A stretch of 64,000 nt of DNA from the NCBI RefSeq assembly GCF_030411955.1, contig NZ_JASNRA010000012.1, forward strand, positions 102,419-166,418, read 5' to 3'. This DNA is from Massilia sp. YIM B02443. Its GTDB lineage: Bacteria > Pseudomonadota > Gammaproteobacteria > Burkholderiales > Burkholderiaceae_D. Positions 36,697 to 45,564 of the stretch are shown here, piece after piece. Each line of letters starts with the position of its first letter. Position 1 is the first letter of the stretch. Position numbers and translations under genes: made by a program. Below the pieces are notes generated by a model that worked only from the letters and a program-made list of their open reading frames with translations, was not told the origin of the DNA and did not search any database.

Positions 36697-39018
36697 ATGA
36701 ACATCATCCAGAACGTCCAGAAAGCCGGGCAGGCGATCATGCAGAAGGCGGTCGAGCATGCGCCCGACGTCCTGATCCCCGGCGGCCGGCCCGATCCGCT
36801 GATCGCCCAGGACCATGCCCTGGTCGGCGCCCCGGTGTCGCGCGTGGACGGCGCGCTCAAGGTGCAGGGGGCGGCCCCGTTCGCGGCCGAGATCCCGCTC
36901 GATCGCATGGCGTATGCGGCGCTGGCCTACAGCACGATCGCCAAAGGGCGCATCGCCAGCCTCGACACCACGCTGGCCGAAGCCGCACCCGGCGTGGTGC
37001 TGGTGATGAGCTACCGCAACGCGCCGAAGATGAAGCAGGTGCCGCTGTTCATGAGCAAGCCCAAGGCGGCCGGCGGCGCCGGCCTGCCGGTGTTCCAGGA
37101 CGAGATGGTGCACTGGAACGGCCAGCCGGTGGCGCTGGTGCTGGCCGAGACCCAGGAACAGGCCGACCACGCGCGCGACCTGCTGCGGGTCACCTACGAG
37201 AGCGCGCACGCCGTGACCACGCTCGACGAAGCCAAGGCGCGCGGCACCCGCACCGGCAACTTCCAGGGCGAGCCTTTGGCAGACATCAGCGGCGACGCCG
37301 AAGCCGAGCTGGCGGCCGCCGCCTACCAGGTCGACGCGGTGTACACCACCCCGCGCCAGAACCACAACGCGATCGAGCTGCACGCCGCCACCGTGGCCTG
37401 GGACGGCGACCAGTTGCGGATCCACGACGCCACCCAGGCGGTGGCGCACACGGCGTGGTCGATGGCGGAAGTGTTCGGCATCCAGGAAAGCCAGGTCCAC
37501 GTCACGTCGCCATTCGTCGGCGGCGGCTTCGGCGGCAAGGCGCTGTGGCAGCACCAGGTGCTGGCGGCAGCCGCGTCGAAACTGGCCGCACGGCCGGTGC
37601 GCATCATGCTCTCGCGCGAGGGCGTGTACCGGGTGGTCGGCGGGCGCACCCTGACCGAGCAGCGGGTGGCGATCGGCGCCGGCGACGATGGCCGCTTCGC
37701 CGCCCTGATCCACACCGGCCTGGCCGTCATGACCGAGCATAACAATATGCCGGAACCGTTCATCATGCCGGCGCGCTGCCTGTACGCGGCGCGCACCATG
37801 AAACTGGGTGTCAGCACCACCACGATGGACATGGTGGCCAACACCTTCATGCGCGCGCCCGGCGAGTCGGTGGGCTCGTTCGCGCTCGAGTGCGCGGTGG
37901 ACGAACTGGCCGAGCGCATGGGGCTCGACCCGATCGTGCTGCGCCGGCGCAACGAGCCGGTGCAGGACCCGACCAAGGGCACGCCGTTCTCGTCGCGCCA
38001 CCTGATCGAAGCCTATCGCCTGGGCGCCGAGCGCTTCGGCTGGCACGCGCGTCATGGCAAGCCGGGGATGCGGCGCGAAGGCGAATGGCTGGTCGGCATG
38101 GGCTGCGCCACCGCCACCTATCCGTATTACCGCATGCCCGGCGGCGCCGCCCGCATCACGCTCGAGCGCGACGGCCGGGTGCGGGTCGAGGTGGCGGCGC
38201 ACGAGATGGGGATGGGCACCGCCACCGCCCAGTCGCAGGTGGTCGCCGCGCGCCTCGGGGTGCCGCTCGGGATGGTGACGTTTTCGTACGGCGACTCGAC
38301 CCTGCCGGGCGTGATCCTGGCCGGCGGCTCGCAGCAGAGCGCATCGATCGGCATCTCGATCCACGCCGCGCACAAGGCCCTGCTGGCCGAGCTGCTGGCG
38401 CTGGCCGGGCGCGACTCGCCATTGAGCGGCCTGAAGCCCGAGGAAGTGCGCGGCCACGAGGGCGGCCTGTGCAAGCTGGACGATGCCTCGCGCTACGAAA
38501 GCTATGCGGCGCTGCTGGCGCGCGCCGGGCGCGACCGGATCGAGGTGATGGCCAAGGCGCCGCTGCCGCTCGAGACCCAGCACTGGTCGATGCATTCGTA
38601 CGGCGCCATCTTCTGCGAGGTGCGGGTGAACGCCGTCACCGGCGAGCCGCGCGTCAGCCGGCTGCTCGGTTCCTTCGATTGCGGCCGCATCCTGAACGCC
38701 AAGACCGCCGCCAGCCAGTTCCGTGGCGGCATGATCATGGGGCTGGGCCTGGCGCTGATGGAAGAAACCGTGTGGGACCAACGCAACGGCCGCATCATGA
38801 ACCCGAGCCTGGCCGAATACCACGTGCCGGCCCATCTGGACGTGCCCGAGATCGAGGTGCTGTGGACCGACATCGCCGACCCGCACGCTCCGGCCGGCGC
38901 GCGCGGCATCGGTGAGATCGGCATCACCGGTACCGCGGCGGCGGTGGCCAACGCGGTCTATAACGCCTGCGGCAAGCGGGTGCGCGACTTGCCGATCACG
39001 CTCGACAAGCTGCTCTGA
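36697..39018 (+). CDS. paoC: Molybdopterin-binding aldehyde oxidoreductase subunit
   Basis: A 773-residue large subunit. FVGGGFGGK, QNHNAIELHA, MRAPGE and the C-terminal GEIGITGTA with catalytic Glu740 are those of the xanthine oxidase family; the sequence style is PaoC (aromatic aldehyde oxidase, MCD cofactor). ATCAGGAG precedes the ATG. The third member of the operon. No chaperone gene of the PaoD/XdhC type follows in this window, so cofactor insertion must be supplied from elsewhere. Confidence 0.92.
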   Translation: MNIIQNVQKAGQAIMQKAVEHAPDVLIPGGRPDPLIAQDHALVGAPVSRVDGALKVQGAAPFAAEIPLDRMAYAALAYSTIAKGRIASLDTTLAEAAPGVVLVMSYRNAPKMKQVPLFMSKPKAAGGAGLPVFQDEMVHWNGQPVALVLAETQEQADHARDLLRVTYESAHAVTTLDEAKARGTRTGNFQGEPLADISGDAEAELAAAAYQVDAVYTTPRQNHNAIELHAATVAWDGDQLRIHDATQAVAHTAWSMAEVFGIQESQVHVTSPFVGGGFGGKALWQHQVLAAAASKLAARPVRIMLSREGVYRVVGGRTLTEQRVAIGAGDDGRFAALIHTGLAVMTEHNNMPEPFIMPARCLYAARTMKLGVSTTTMDMVANTFMRAPGESVGSFALECAVDELAERMGLDPIVLRRRNEPVQDPTKGTPFSSRHLIEAYRLGAERFGWHARHGKPGMRREGEWLVGMGCATATYPYYRMPGGAARITLERDGRVRVEVAAHEMGMGTATAQSQVVAARLGVPLGMVTFSYGDSTLPGVILAGGSQQSASIGISIHAAHKALLAELLALAGRDSPLSGLKPEEVRGHEGGLCKLDDASRYESYAALLARAGRDRIEVMAKAPLPLETQHWSMHSYGAIFCEVRVNAVTGEPRVSRLLGSFDCGRILNAKTAASQFRGGMIMGLGLALMEETVWDQRNGRIMNPSLAEYHVPAHLDVPEIEVLWTDIADPHAPAGARGIGEIGITGTAAAVANAVYNACGKRVRDLPITLDKLL

Positions 39019-39174
39019 GTCTGACGGCGCCGGGCCTGCAGCGCGGAGCGTGGGCTGCATAAGGAAGGCGGCACCCACAATACGGGCGGGGCGGACGCGC
39101 AACGTCGAGACAGCATGGATGCAATAGCGCGCCGGGTGCGGATGCACGCCGGCCCGCTGTCGCTTGCGCCTGGA

Positions 39175-40527
39175 TTACTTGGTGATGCGCAGGATCGCCG
39201 ACGCCAGGCGCGAGAAGCACGGCGTCAGGTCGGCCTCGGTCGCGGCGTAGCAGTACATGCCTTCCGGCTTGGCCGCGTTGTAGCAGCGCGACGGAGCATC
39301 CGGCACGTTGGCCATGCATTTCAGGATCATTTCGCCAGTGTCCGTGTCGTAGGCGCCGCCTTTTTTGAGCTGGGCGCCCATGCCGAGCGTAAAGACGACG
39401 ATGCCTTCGTCGCGCGCCTTGTCCGCCACCGCTTCCGCCAGATTGCGCGCTGCCAGTTCGATGTTGCGCTTGGTCGCGTCGACCGTGCTCAGGTCGGCGG
39501 TGACTCTACGCGGCCGGTCGGTTACGATCGGAAATTCGCGTTTGTTATCGTGGGCGTTGTACCACGCCGGCAGGCTGCGCGTCATGACCTTGTTGTTGCG
39601 GATTGTGCGGCAGCGGTCGCTGATGTAAGAAAATTGGCTGCTGTCCAGATCACTCATGCCGTAGCCAACCCAGGTCCTCGACTGGTCGTCCACCGTTTTG
39701 TCGATAACGCCCGGAACCGTGCAGTCGGCTGCGGTGGCGAACGTGACGACCGATCCAAGCGCGCTTGGGTCGCCGTCCGAAAAAAAGACGATGACGCGCA
39801 TCGTCGAACGGTTAGCGGTCGGTATCGCGTTCAGCTGATCGCGCGCATTCCACATGCCTTCGACCGATGCAGTGCCGTCGGCGAACACGTAGGCATCGAT
39901 TTTCTTGAGCATCGAGGCGCGGTTGAAGCCGCGCGCCGACTGGTTGATGGGAAAATCGACTTCCGCGCCGGAGGCGAAATGGATCAGGCTGACGCGGTCC
40001 TGGGTGACGTTGAACTTGTTCAGGAACGTCTTGGCGGAAGAGCGTACCGTTGCCGCCTGGGTCTGCAGCGAACCGGAAGTGTCGATCACGAACGCCATGT
40101 CGAGGTCGCGCCGGATCGTTTGTGCCGCGGCAACCGGCTTCAATGACGAGAATCCCACCACCTGCATCACCGACACCGGCATCGGCGCTTCGGCGCTGAC
40201 GTCGATGGTGGCCTGGCCCTGGTCGAAGCTGACCTTGGTGGCGAGCAGCTTCGGGCTGGACAGCAGGAAGCTGGTCGGCATGTTGGCGTTGAAGAAATCG
40301 GCCGCCGCGCCCTGGGCGCTGGCGGTCTGCTCGGTCTGGTTATTGCCGGTGGTGACCGCGCGCGCGCCGGCCAGTGCGGCCGAGTCGACCGCCGCGTTCA
40401 GGCGCGCCTTGACCAGGTAGGCCAGGCCGCCGTCGATCACCAGGCCGACCACGGCCAGCAGGACGAGCATGGCCAGGGCGGTCATGATGGCGACGGCGCC
40501 GCGCTGGCGATGAAGAAGTGGAGTCAT
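39175..40527 (-). CDS. TadG-like protein: pseudopilin anchor plus von Willebrand A domain
   Basis: A 450-residue protein with a TadE-like N-terminus (RQRGAVAIMTALAMLVLLAVVGLVIDGG, one membrane helix). A VWA domain starts near residue 150 and has the MIDAS motif DTSGS. It is last of three minus-strand Tad minor-pilin-like genes. TadG is thought to sit in the envelope with the pilus machine. The gene converges with paoC. Confidence 0.85.
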   Translation of the reverse strand: MTPLLHRQRGAVAIMTALAMLVLLAVVGLVIDGGLAYLVKARLNAAVDSAALAGARAVTTGNNQTEQTASAQGAAADFFNANMPTSFLLSSPKLLATKVSFDQGQATIDVSAEAPMPVSVMQVVGFSSLKPVAAAQTIRRDLDMAFVIDTSGSLQTQAATVRSSAKTFLNKFNVTQDRVSLIHFASGAEVDFPINQSARGFNRASMLKKIDAYVFADGTASVEGMWNARDQLNAIPTANRSTMRVIVFFSDGDPSALGSVVTFATAADCTVPGVIDKTVDDQSRTWVGYGMSDLDSSQFSYISDRCRTIRNNKVMTRSLPAWYNAHDNKREFPIVTDRPRRVTADLSTVDATKRNIELAARNLAEAVADKARDEGIVVFTLGMGAQLKKGGAYDTDTGEMILKCMANVPDAPSRCYNAAKPEGMYCYAATEADLTPCFSRLASAILRITK

Positions 40528-40554
40528 GTGATGTCGGACAAAAGATGAGGGCGG

Positions 40555-41175
40555 TCAGAACACGGTGAACGAATACAGGTCGGGACCGAAGTCCTGCAGG
40601 CTGAGGGAGCCGCTGGCGAAGCCGCTGAACAGCATGTCGTAGCGATAGAAGGTTTCCACCACGTACACCACTTCACCGTCGTCGAGCTTGCCGCTCATGA
40701 CCGCCACCGTGGGACGGTTGCTGCTGGTAAAGGCGGTGCACTTGGCGGTGGTGGCGCTCCAGCTGCCACAGTTGTACACCTTGCTGACCGGGCGGTAGCC
40801 GCTCTTGCGCACGCCCAGCGCGCGGGCGGCGTCGTCCCAGCGGTACTGGTCCAGCACCACGCTGCGGGTGGCGCCGTTGCTGGCCACGCCCATCACGCGC
40901 GTGATGTAGACCATGGCCTGGTTGTTGACGTCCAGCGGCGGCGCGCTCGACATCAGGGCGAAGATCAGGTCCTGACTGCCGGTGTCGAGGTCGGTATTGC
41001 TGCGGGCCACCAGGTTGGCCCCTTCGCGCCCGATATTGGTCATGATGATATTGGCCTGCAACGCGCGCGCGGCGTCGATCATGCCGAACAGCAGCAGCAT
41101 CAGGATTGGCAGCAGCAGGGCGGCTTCGACGGCGGCGACGCCGCGCTGGCGCTTGCGGTTAGGATAGAGCTGCAT
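40555..41175 (-). CDS. TadF/TadE-type minor pseudopilin
   Basis: A 206-residue protein with the class-III signal RGVAAVEAALLLPILMLLLFGMI, where cleavage after Gly and the Glu at +5 follow the prepilin rule, then an exported C-terminal domain with two Cys. It starts nine bases after the tadE stop and precedes the TadG-like gene. Which of TadE or TadF it is cannot be told for certain. Confidence 0.82.
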   Translation of the reverse strand: MQLYPNRKRQRGVAAVEAALLLPILMLLLFGMIDAARALQANIIMTNIGREGANLVARSNTDLDTGSQDLIFALMSSAPPLDVNNQAMVYITRVMGVASNGATRSVVLDQYRWDDAARALGVRKSGYRPVSKVYNCGSWSATTAKCTAFTSSNRPTVAVMSGKLDDGEVVYVVETFYRYDMLFSGFASGSLSLQDFGPDLYSFTVF

Positions 41176-41184
41176 GATGAAGTG

Positions 41185-41667
41185 TCAGCACGTTGAAGGG
41201 AAATATTCGTTGCGCATGGTGGTCGCGACAACGAAGGTGTACTTGCCGTCCTTGAAGAACTGCGACAGCAACGGCGTCGTCACCGGCCAATCCGAGGTCA
41301 GCTGGATGACCACGATGCTCCCGGCGGCGCCGAACATAGTGTTGTTGTAGCCGCTGCTTGCATAGCTGGTGCCGTTGACCGTGATTCTCGGCGGCAGGCG
41401 GTCGTAGAAGCCAAGCGAGTTGTCGCGCATGCTCTGGATGACGGCGTTGAAGCGCTGCTGGTTCGTGGCCGCAGGGTCGCGGTCGCACCGGCCAGTGATG
41501 GCGTAGCGCGCGCCCTCGCGCACCGCGTACTGCATGGTGAGCGTGGCGAAGAACATCAGGCTGAGCTCGACAAGCGCCAGCATGACCAGCAGGAATACCG
41601 GCGCGATGATCGCCATTTCGACAACTGTGGCGCCAGACTGACGGCGAAGGGATGGAAACATCGGCAT
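41185..41667 (-). CDS. TadE-type minor pseudopilin
   Basis: A 160-residue protein with the prepilin signal SGATVVEMAIIAPVFLLVMLALVELSLM and the family's YAVREGARYAITG segment. First gene of the tadEFG-like operon, divergent from the histidine kinase gene, with a shared 120-base promoter region. Confidence 0.87.
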   Translation of the reverse strand: MPMFPSLRRQSGATVVEMAIIAPVFLLVMLALVELSLMFFATLTMQYAVREGARYAITGRCDRDPAATNQQRFNAVIQSMRDNSLGFYDRLPPRITVNGTSYASSGYNNTMFGAAGSIVVIQLTSDWPVTTPLLSQFFKDGKYTFVVATTMRNEYFPSTC

Positions 41668-41787
41668 TCAGGTAATTTTCGGTTGGGTATGCACGCATCA
41701 TGCGGTAAGCTTCGTGATTCTACAGGGCAATTTCCGAATTTTCGTATTTTTCCAGGATGAAACACGCCGCTGTCGGCGCCGAGCAAC

Positions 41788-43593
41788 ATGACTTGGTATC
41801 AACACATCGTCACCTTCCTTTCCGAAGAGCGCCGTCCATTGGGGCGTTCCAACGACCCCGCGATTGATGCGGCAATCAATGCTCCGCTCGACGCCACCGA
41901 AGCGTCACCGCGCGCCGCCGCCCCTGACACCGAAGTCTGGATGGTGTTCGGCATGCGCCTGCTACTGGCGGTGTCGGCCCTGCTGACGCTGTACATCGGC
42001 CCGGCCAATGTGGCGCTCGATCATCCCGCCAGCTGGCTGGTATTCGCCGCGTACACCGTGCACAGCCTCGTATTGCTGCTGGTCGCGCGTCGCCGCGCCG
42101 GCTTCTGGCACGGGCCGCTGGTGTACTGGGTCGACGTCGGCTGGTATGGCCTGATGGTGTATGCCAGCGGCGGCGCGGTCAGCCCGTTCTTCTCGTTCTT
42201 CTTCTTCGCCATCCTGGCCGCCTCCTTCCGCCATGGCTTCGATCCCGGAGCGCGTTTGACGCTGGGCACGGTGGCGGTGATGTCGCTGGCGGTGCTTGCC
42301 ATCCAGGGCGCGCTGGCCCTGCAAATCCTGCTGCTGCGCGCGACCTTTGTGCTGGCGCTGGGCTACATGATCGCGTTCTGGGGTGGGCTGGCGGTGGACC
42401 AGCGGCGCCGCCTCGCGCTGCTGCGCGACGTCAGCCGGCTGTCGAATCCGCGCTTCGGCGTGCAGCACACCCTGGACTCGCTGATGCAGAAGATCCTGCG
42501 CTTCTATGGCGGCCGCACCTGCGTGCTGCTGATGCAGGACAGCCACGAGCGCTGGATACTCAATACCGTGCACCACCCGAACAGCGGCCGCGCTATCAGG
42601 CACAACCGCGCCAGCGAAGCCGCGGTCGAGCCATTGATGGCGCTCGGCAAGGGCGCCGTCCTGTACCGCGCCAGCCTGGCCGAGCTGGCGCCGCGCTGGC
42701 TGCCCGAGCGCGTGGCCGACCTGCTGGCGCGCTGGCTGCCGGCGCGTCCGACCGCGCTGCGCTATGCGATTGAGGAGCGCGAATGGCGCGACCTCGACCC
42801 GGATGACTGCGCCCAGGTCGCCGACCTGCTCGACAGTGACGCCTTCATCAGCGCCTCACTGCCGCTGCGCAAGGGGGCGGGGCGGATCTTCGTCACCGGC
42901 CACGGCCTGCGCCGTGGCGACGCCACCTTCCTCAAGCACATCGTGCAGCAGGCGTTCCCGGTGATCGAAACGATCGACCTGCTCGACCGCCTGGCTTCGG
43001 AGGCGGCGTTCCGCGAGCGCCAGACCATCGCGCGCGACCTGCACGACAGCACCATCCAGCCGTATATCGGCCTGCGTCACGCGGTGGCGGCGATCCGCAA
43101 CCAGGCCGGCGACGACAGCACCGTGGCGCCCGAGCTGGACCGCTTGCTGGCGATGTGCAGTGGCGTGATCGGCGACATGCGCGATTTCGCGCACCGCTTC
43201 AAGAGCGGGCGCCAGGAAGAGCCGGAACTGTTGATCGCGCTGCGGCGCCAGCTGCGCCAGGTGCAGACGTTCTACGGTCTGGACGTGATGCTCGAAGTCG
43301 ATGCGGCGGCCGCGATCAACGACCGCATGGCGGCCGAGGTGTTCCAGATCGTCACCGAAGGCATCAGCAATATCTGCAAGCACACCCGCGCCCGCACCGC
43401 GGGCGTGTTCGTGTCTCAGGCCGATGGCCAGTTGGCGATCGACATCTTCAATCCGGCTGCCGACGCCCAGGGCCACACGACCGCACCGTTCCGGCCGCGC
43501 TCGATCTCGGAGCGCGCGGCGGCGCTCGGCGGCACGCTCGAGATCGAGTCCGACGCCAAGCAGACCCTGCTGCGCATCCGCATCCCTACCTGA
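41788..43593 (+). CDS. NarX-type membrane histidine kinase
   Basis: A 601-residue kinase. About six membrane helices lie at residues 50-210, followed by a GAF-like region and then a HisKA_3 domain with phospho-acceptor His419 in ARDLHDSTIQ. The HATPase domain has EGISNICKHTRA and ends at the protein's C-terminus. It pairs with the NarL-type regulator 22 bases downstream. Located between tadEFG and the pilin genes, it most likely controls the Tad pilus. The signal is unknown. Confidence 0.9.
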   Translation: MTWYQHIVTFLSEERRPLGRSNDPAIDAAINAPLDATEASPRAAAPDTEVWMVFGMRLLLAVSALLTLYIGPANVALDHPASWLVFAAYTVHSLVLLLVARRRAGFWHGPLVYWVDVGWYGLMVYASGGAVSPFFSFFFFAILAASFRHGFDPGARLTLGTVAVMSLAVLAIQGALALQILLLRATFVLALGYMIAFWGGLAVDQRRRLALLRDVSRLSNPRFGVQHTLDSLMQKILRFYGGRTCVLLMQDSHERWILNTVHHPNSGRAIRHNRASEAAVEPLMALGKGAVLYRASLAELAPRWLPERVADLLARWLPARPTALRYAIEEREWRDLDPDDCAQVADLLDSDAFISASLPLRKGAGRIFVTGHGLRRGDATFLKHIVQQAFPVIETIDLLDRLASEAAFRERQTIARDLHDSTIQPYIGLRHAVAAIRNQAGDDSTVAPELDRLLAMCSGVIGDMRDFAHRFKSGRQEEPELLIALRRQLRQVQTFYGLDVMLEVDAAAAINDRMAAEVFQIVTEGISNICKHTRARTAGVFVSQADGQLAIDIFNPAADAQGHTTAPFRPRSISERAAALGGTLEIESDAKQTLLRIRIPT

Positions 43594-43615
43594 AACAAGA
43601 ACGCAAGGAGAATCC

Positions 43616-44272
43616 ATGACGATCCGCATCCTGCTGGTCGACGATCACAAGACCATGCTGTGGGGCCTGGAGCGCCTGATCCAGGCCGAAGGCCCCGGCT
43701 TCGAGCTGGTCGGCAGCGCCAGCGATGGCATCGAGGCGCGCACCCTGTGCGCCTCGCTCAAGCCCGATATCGTGCTGCTCGACCTCGACCTGAAGGGCAG
43801 CAGCTCGCTCGAATTCCTGCCGGCGCTGCTCGAGAACGGCGTGAGCAAAGTGGTGATCCTGAGCGCCAACCGCGACCAGGCGACGCTGGCCTCGGCCGTC
43901 AAGCTGGGCGCGCGCGGCGTGGTCAGTAAAGAAGCGCCGACCGAGGATGTGCTGCTGGCGGTGAAGAAGGTGTACGGCGGCGAACTGTGGCTGGATCAGT
44001 CGCTGATGCAAGCGCTGCTGGGCCAGCTGGTGGCGCCGGCCGCGCCGAAAGTCGATCCGGAAGCCGAGCGGATCGGCTCGCTGACGGCGCGCGAACGCGA
44101 AGTGGTGAAACTGATCGTGCAGGGTAATGGCGCCCTCAACAAGGACCTGGCCGAGCGCGCCTTCATCTCCGAGCGCACGCTGCGCAACCATCTCACCACC
44201 ATTTACCAGAAGCTGGACGTGGCCAACCGGCTCGAGCTGTACGTCTACGCCACCAAGCACGGTCTGTCCTGA
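43616..44272 (+). CDS. NarL/LuxR-type response regulator
   Basis: A 218-residue regulator: receiver domain with D9/D10, Asp56 phospho-acceptor and a Lys near 107 (VVSKEAP), then a LuxR helix-turn-helix (LTAREREVVKLIVQG...SERTLRNHLTTIYQKL). Preceded by AAGGAG. The next 50 bases hold the AGTACC array found again before the second pilin cassette, a good candidate for its binding site. Confidence 0.92.
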   Translation: MTIRILLVDDHKTMLWGLERLIQAEGPGFELVGSASDGIEARTLCASLKPDIVLLDLDLKGSSSLEFLPALLENGVSKVVILSANRDQATLASAVKLGARGVVSKEAPTEDVLLAVKKVYGGELWLDQSLMQALLGQLVAPAAPKVDPEAERIGSLTAREREVVKLIVQGNGALNKDLAERAFISERTLRNHLTTIYQKLDVANRLELYVYATKHGLS

Positions 44273-44316
44273 CGGGACGCCCGCCGCATGTCTCGAAGGA
44301 CCGTTCCTACCGGGCG

Positions 44317-44357
44317 CTAGTACCAAAGTACCAGCCGTCCCGGGCGCAAGGTACTGT
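44317..44357 (+). promoter_or_regulatory. AGTACC array, copy A
   Basis: Two direct AGTACCA units (TAGTACCAAAGTACCAG) are followed about 14 bases later by the inverse GGTACT. The same array lies at 45027-45067 before the second cassette. A likely operator for the adjacent NarL-type regulator. Confidence 0.5.
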
Positions 44358-44466
44358 TCAAAAAGGGAGTTTTGTCGGATGGCAACACTCATCCGGCTGC
44401 GTAAGATGCTCTTCATGCGCTGCGTATCGGATCATGCGGTACGGCGCCAACAGGACGGGAGCAAAC

Positions 44467-44601
44467 GTGTACGACCATCGATACCAGCCGGAACAGCAGT
44501 ATGAGCGTGGTGAAAGCCCGCTGATGGCGTACGTCGTTCTCACGACCCTGATCGCAGTCGTCTGCTTCATCGCGGCATCGGCCGCATGGACGAGCGCATA
44601 A
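44467..44601 (+). CDS. Membrane miniprotein A (44 aa) preceding Flp pilin
   Basis: A GTG start with GGGAG five bases upstream opens a 44-residue protein: a charged, Gln-rich N-terminus (YQPEQQYERGE) and one C-terminal helix (VVLTTLIAVVCFIAA) ending WTSA. Copy B at 45177 keeps the same helix and tail with changes only in the N-terminal part and two other sites, so the reading frame is conserved as a protein would be. It is not a pilin: it lacks the Gly-Glu prepilin site. Role unknown; it may help pilin insertion or assembly. Confidence 0.68.
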   Translation: MYDHRYQPEQQYERGESPLMAYVVLTTLIAVVCFIAASAAWTSA

Positions 44602-44644
44602 GCCAGGCAGTTATCTCTCTATATTTATTTTCCAGGAACCTCCC

Positions 44645-44812
44645 ATGACCTTCATCAAAAACTTCATCAAAGACGAAGACGGCGTCACCGCGATCGAATA
44701 CGCGCTGATCGCAGCACTGATCGCCGGCGTCATCGCCGTCGGTGCCGGCCTGCTGGGCACCAACGTCAACGCGCTGTTCAATACCCTGGCCGCCAAGATC
44801 AAAGCCACCTGA
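44645..44812 (+). CDS. flp: Flp-family type IVb pilin A
   Basis: A 55-residue prepilin: short basic leader, then DGVTAIEYALIAALIAG with Gly before the cleavage site and Glu at +5, a long hydrophobic helix and the tail NALFNTLAAKIKAT. The normal size for Flp pilins, which form the Tad pilus fibre after processing by the prepilin peptidase encoded downstream. Copy B differs at only a handful of residues, chiefly in the tail. Confidence 0.93.
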   Translation: MTFIKNFIKDEDGVTAIEYALIAALIAGVIAVGAGLLGTNVNALFNTLAAKIKAT

Positions 44813-44851
44813 TCTTCGTAACGCCGCCGCAGCGCCGGACCGGCGCCCCCG

Positions 44852-44886
44852 AATCCGGAACGCTTGCCCGTTCCGGATTTTTTTTT
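44852..44886 (+). terminator. Terminator after pilin A
   Basis: Arms AATCCGGAACG (44852-44862) and CGTTCCGGATT (44869-44879) followed by a run of T. The same stem appears after pilin B. Confidence 0.88.
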
Positions 44887-45026
44887 GGGGCGCTGTCACC
44901 GATGGATGACTCCGATTGCGATGCACCGCAATTGTTCGACGGAATTGGCCCGCCCAGCATCCAGAGGCCAGTGCCAGCCCAGGTAGTGGGGCCCATTCTC
45001 ATCCATGTTGCGCGCTTTACCGCGCC

Positions 45027-45067
45027 CTAGTACCAAAGTACCAGGCGGCCCTGGCACAAGGTACTGT
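45027..45067 (+). promoter_or_regulatory. AGTACC array, copy B
   Basis: Same layout as copy A: TAGTACCAAAGTACCAG then AAGGTACTGT. Retained while the 20 bases between the elements differ, which suggests selection on the AGTACC units. Confidence 0.5.
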
Positions 45068-45176
45068 GCAAAAAGGGAGTTTTGACGGATGGCAACCTTT
45101 ACGCGGCTGCGTAAGATTCAACTCATGCGCTGCGTATCGGATCATGCGGTACGGCGGCAACAGGACAGGAGCAAGT

Positions 45177-45317
45177 GTGTACGACAACCAGGATCAACCG
45201 GAACAGCAGTACGAGCGGAGTGAAAACCCGATCCCGGTCATGCCGTACGTCGTGCTGACGACCCTGATCGCAGTCGTCTGCTTCATTGCGGCAATGGCCG
45301 CATGGACGAGCGCATAA
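45177..45317 (+). CDS. Membrane miniprotein B (46 aa) preceding Flp pilin
   Basis: A GTG-initiated paralogue of miniprotein A, 46 residues, with AGGAG upstream. Helix YVVLTTLIAVVCFIAA and tail WTSA are preserved; the N-terminal half is YDNQDQPEQQYERSENPIP. Two codons longer than copy A. The conserved pair, each 5' of a pilin gene, argues for a function tied to Flp. Confidence 0.68.
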   Translation: MYDNQDQPEQQYERSENPIPVMPYVVLTTLIAVVCFIAAMAAWTSA

Positions 45318-45364
45318 AGCCAAGCAGTTTTTAAACATCTATATTTTTATACCAAGGAACTATC

Positions 45365-45532
45365 ATGACCTTCATCAAGAACTTCATCAAAGAAGAAGAC
45401 GGCGTCACCGCAATCGAATACGCACTGATCGCCGCACTGATCGCCGGCGTCATCGCCGTAGGCGCCGGCCTGCTGGGCACCAACGTGAACACCCTGTTCA
45501 CCAACCTGGCCAACAAGATCAAAGGTACCTGA
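45365..45532 (+). CDS. flp: Flp-family type IVb pilin B
   Basis: A 55-residue prepilin almost identical to pilin A in the leader and helix (DGVTAIEYALIAALIAG) but with tail NTLFTNLANKIKGT. Having two pilins may allow a mixed fibre or different expression; A and B each have their own terminator and upstream array. Confidence 0.93.
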   Translation: MTFIKNFIKEEDGVTAIEYALIAALIAGVIAVGAGLLGTNVNTLFTNLANKIKGT

Positions 45533-45564
45533 TTCACTTCCCTGGCGCCGCACCGGCGCCGACG

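Larger units (their letters stand above)
44315..44886 (+). repeat. Pilin cassette A of a tandem duplication
   Basis: About 570 bases holding operator-like array, conserved leader, membrane miniprotein gene, flp pilin gene and terminator. The order and much of the sequence recur in cassette B, offset by about 710 bases. The leader block around CATGCGCTGCGTATCGGATC and the miniprotein end are nearly identical. Confidence 0.85.

Noticed and set aside
36583..39147. An 854-codon frame antisense to paoC
   Set aside because: No recognisable domain, His/Arg-rich shadow of a real gene.
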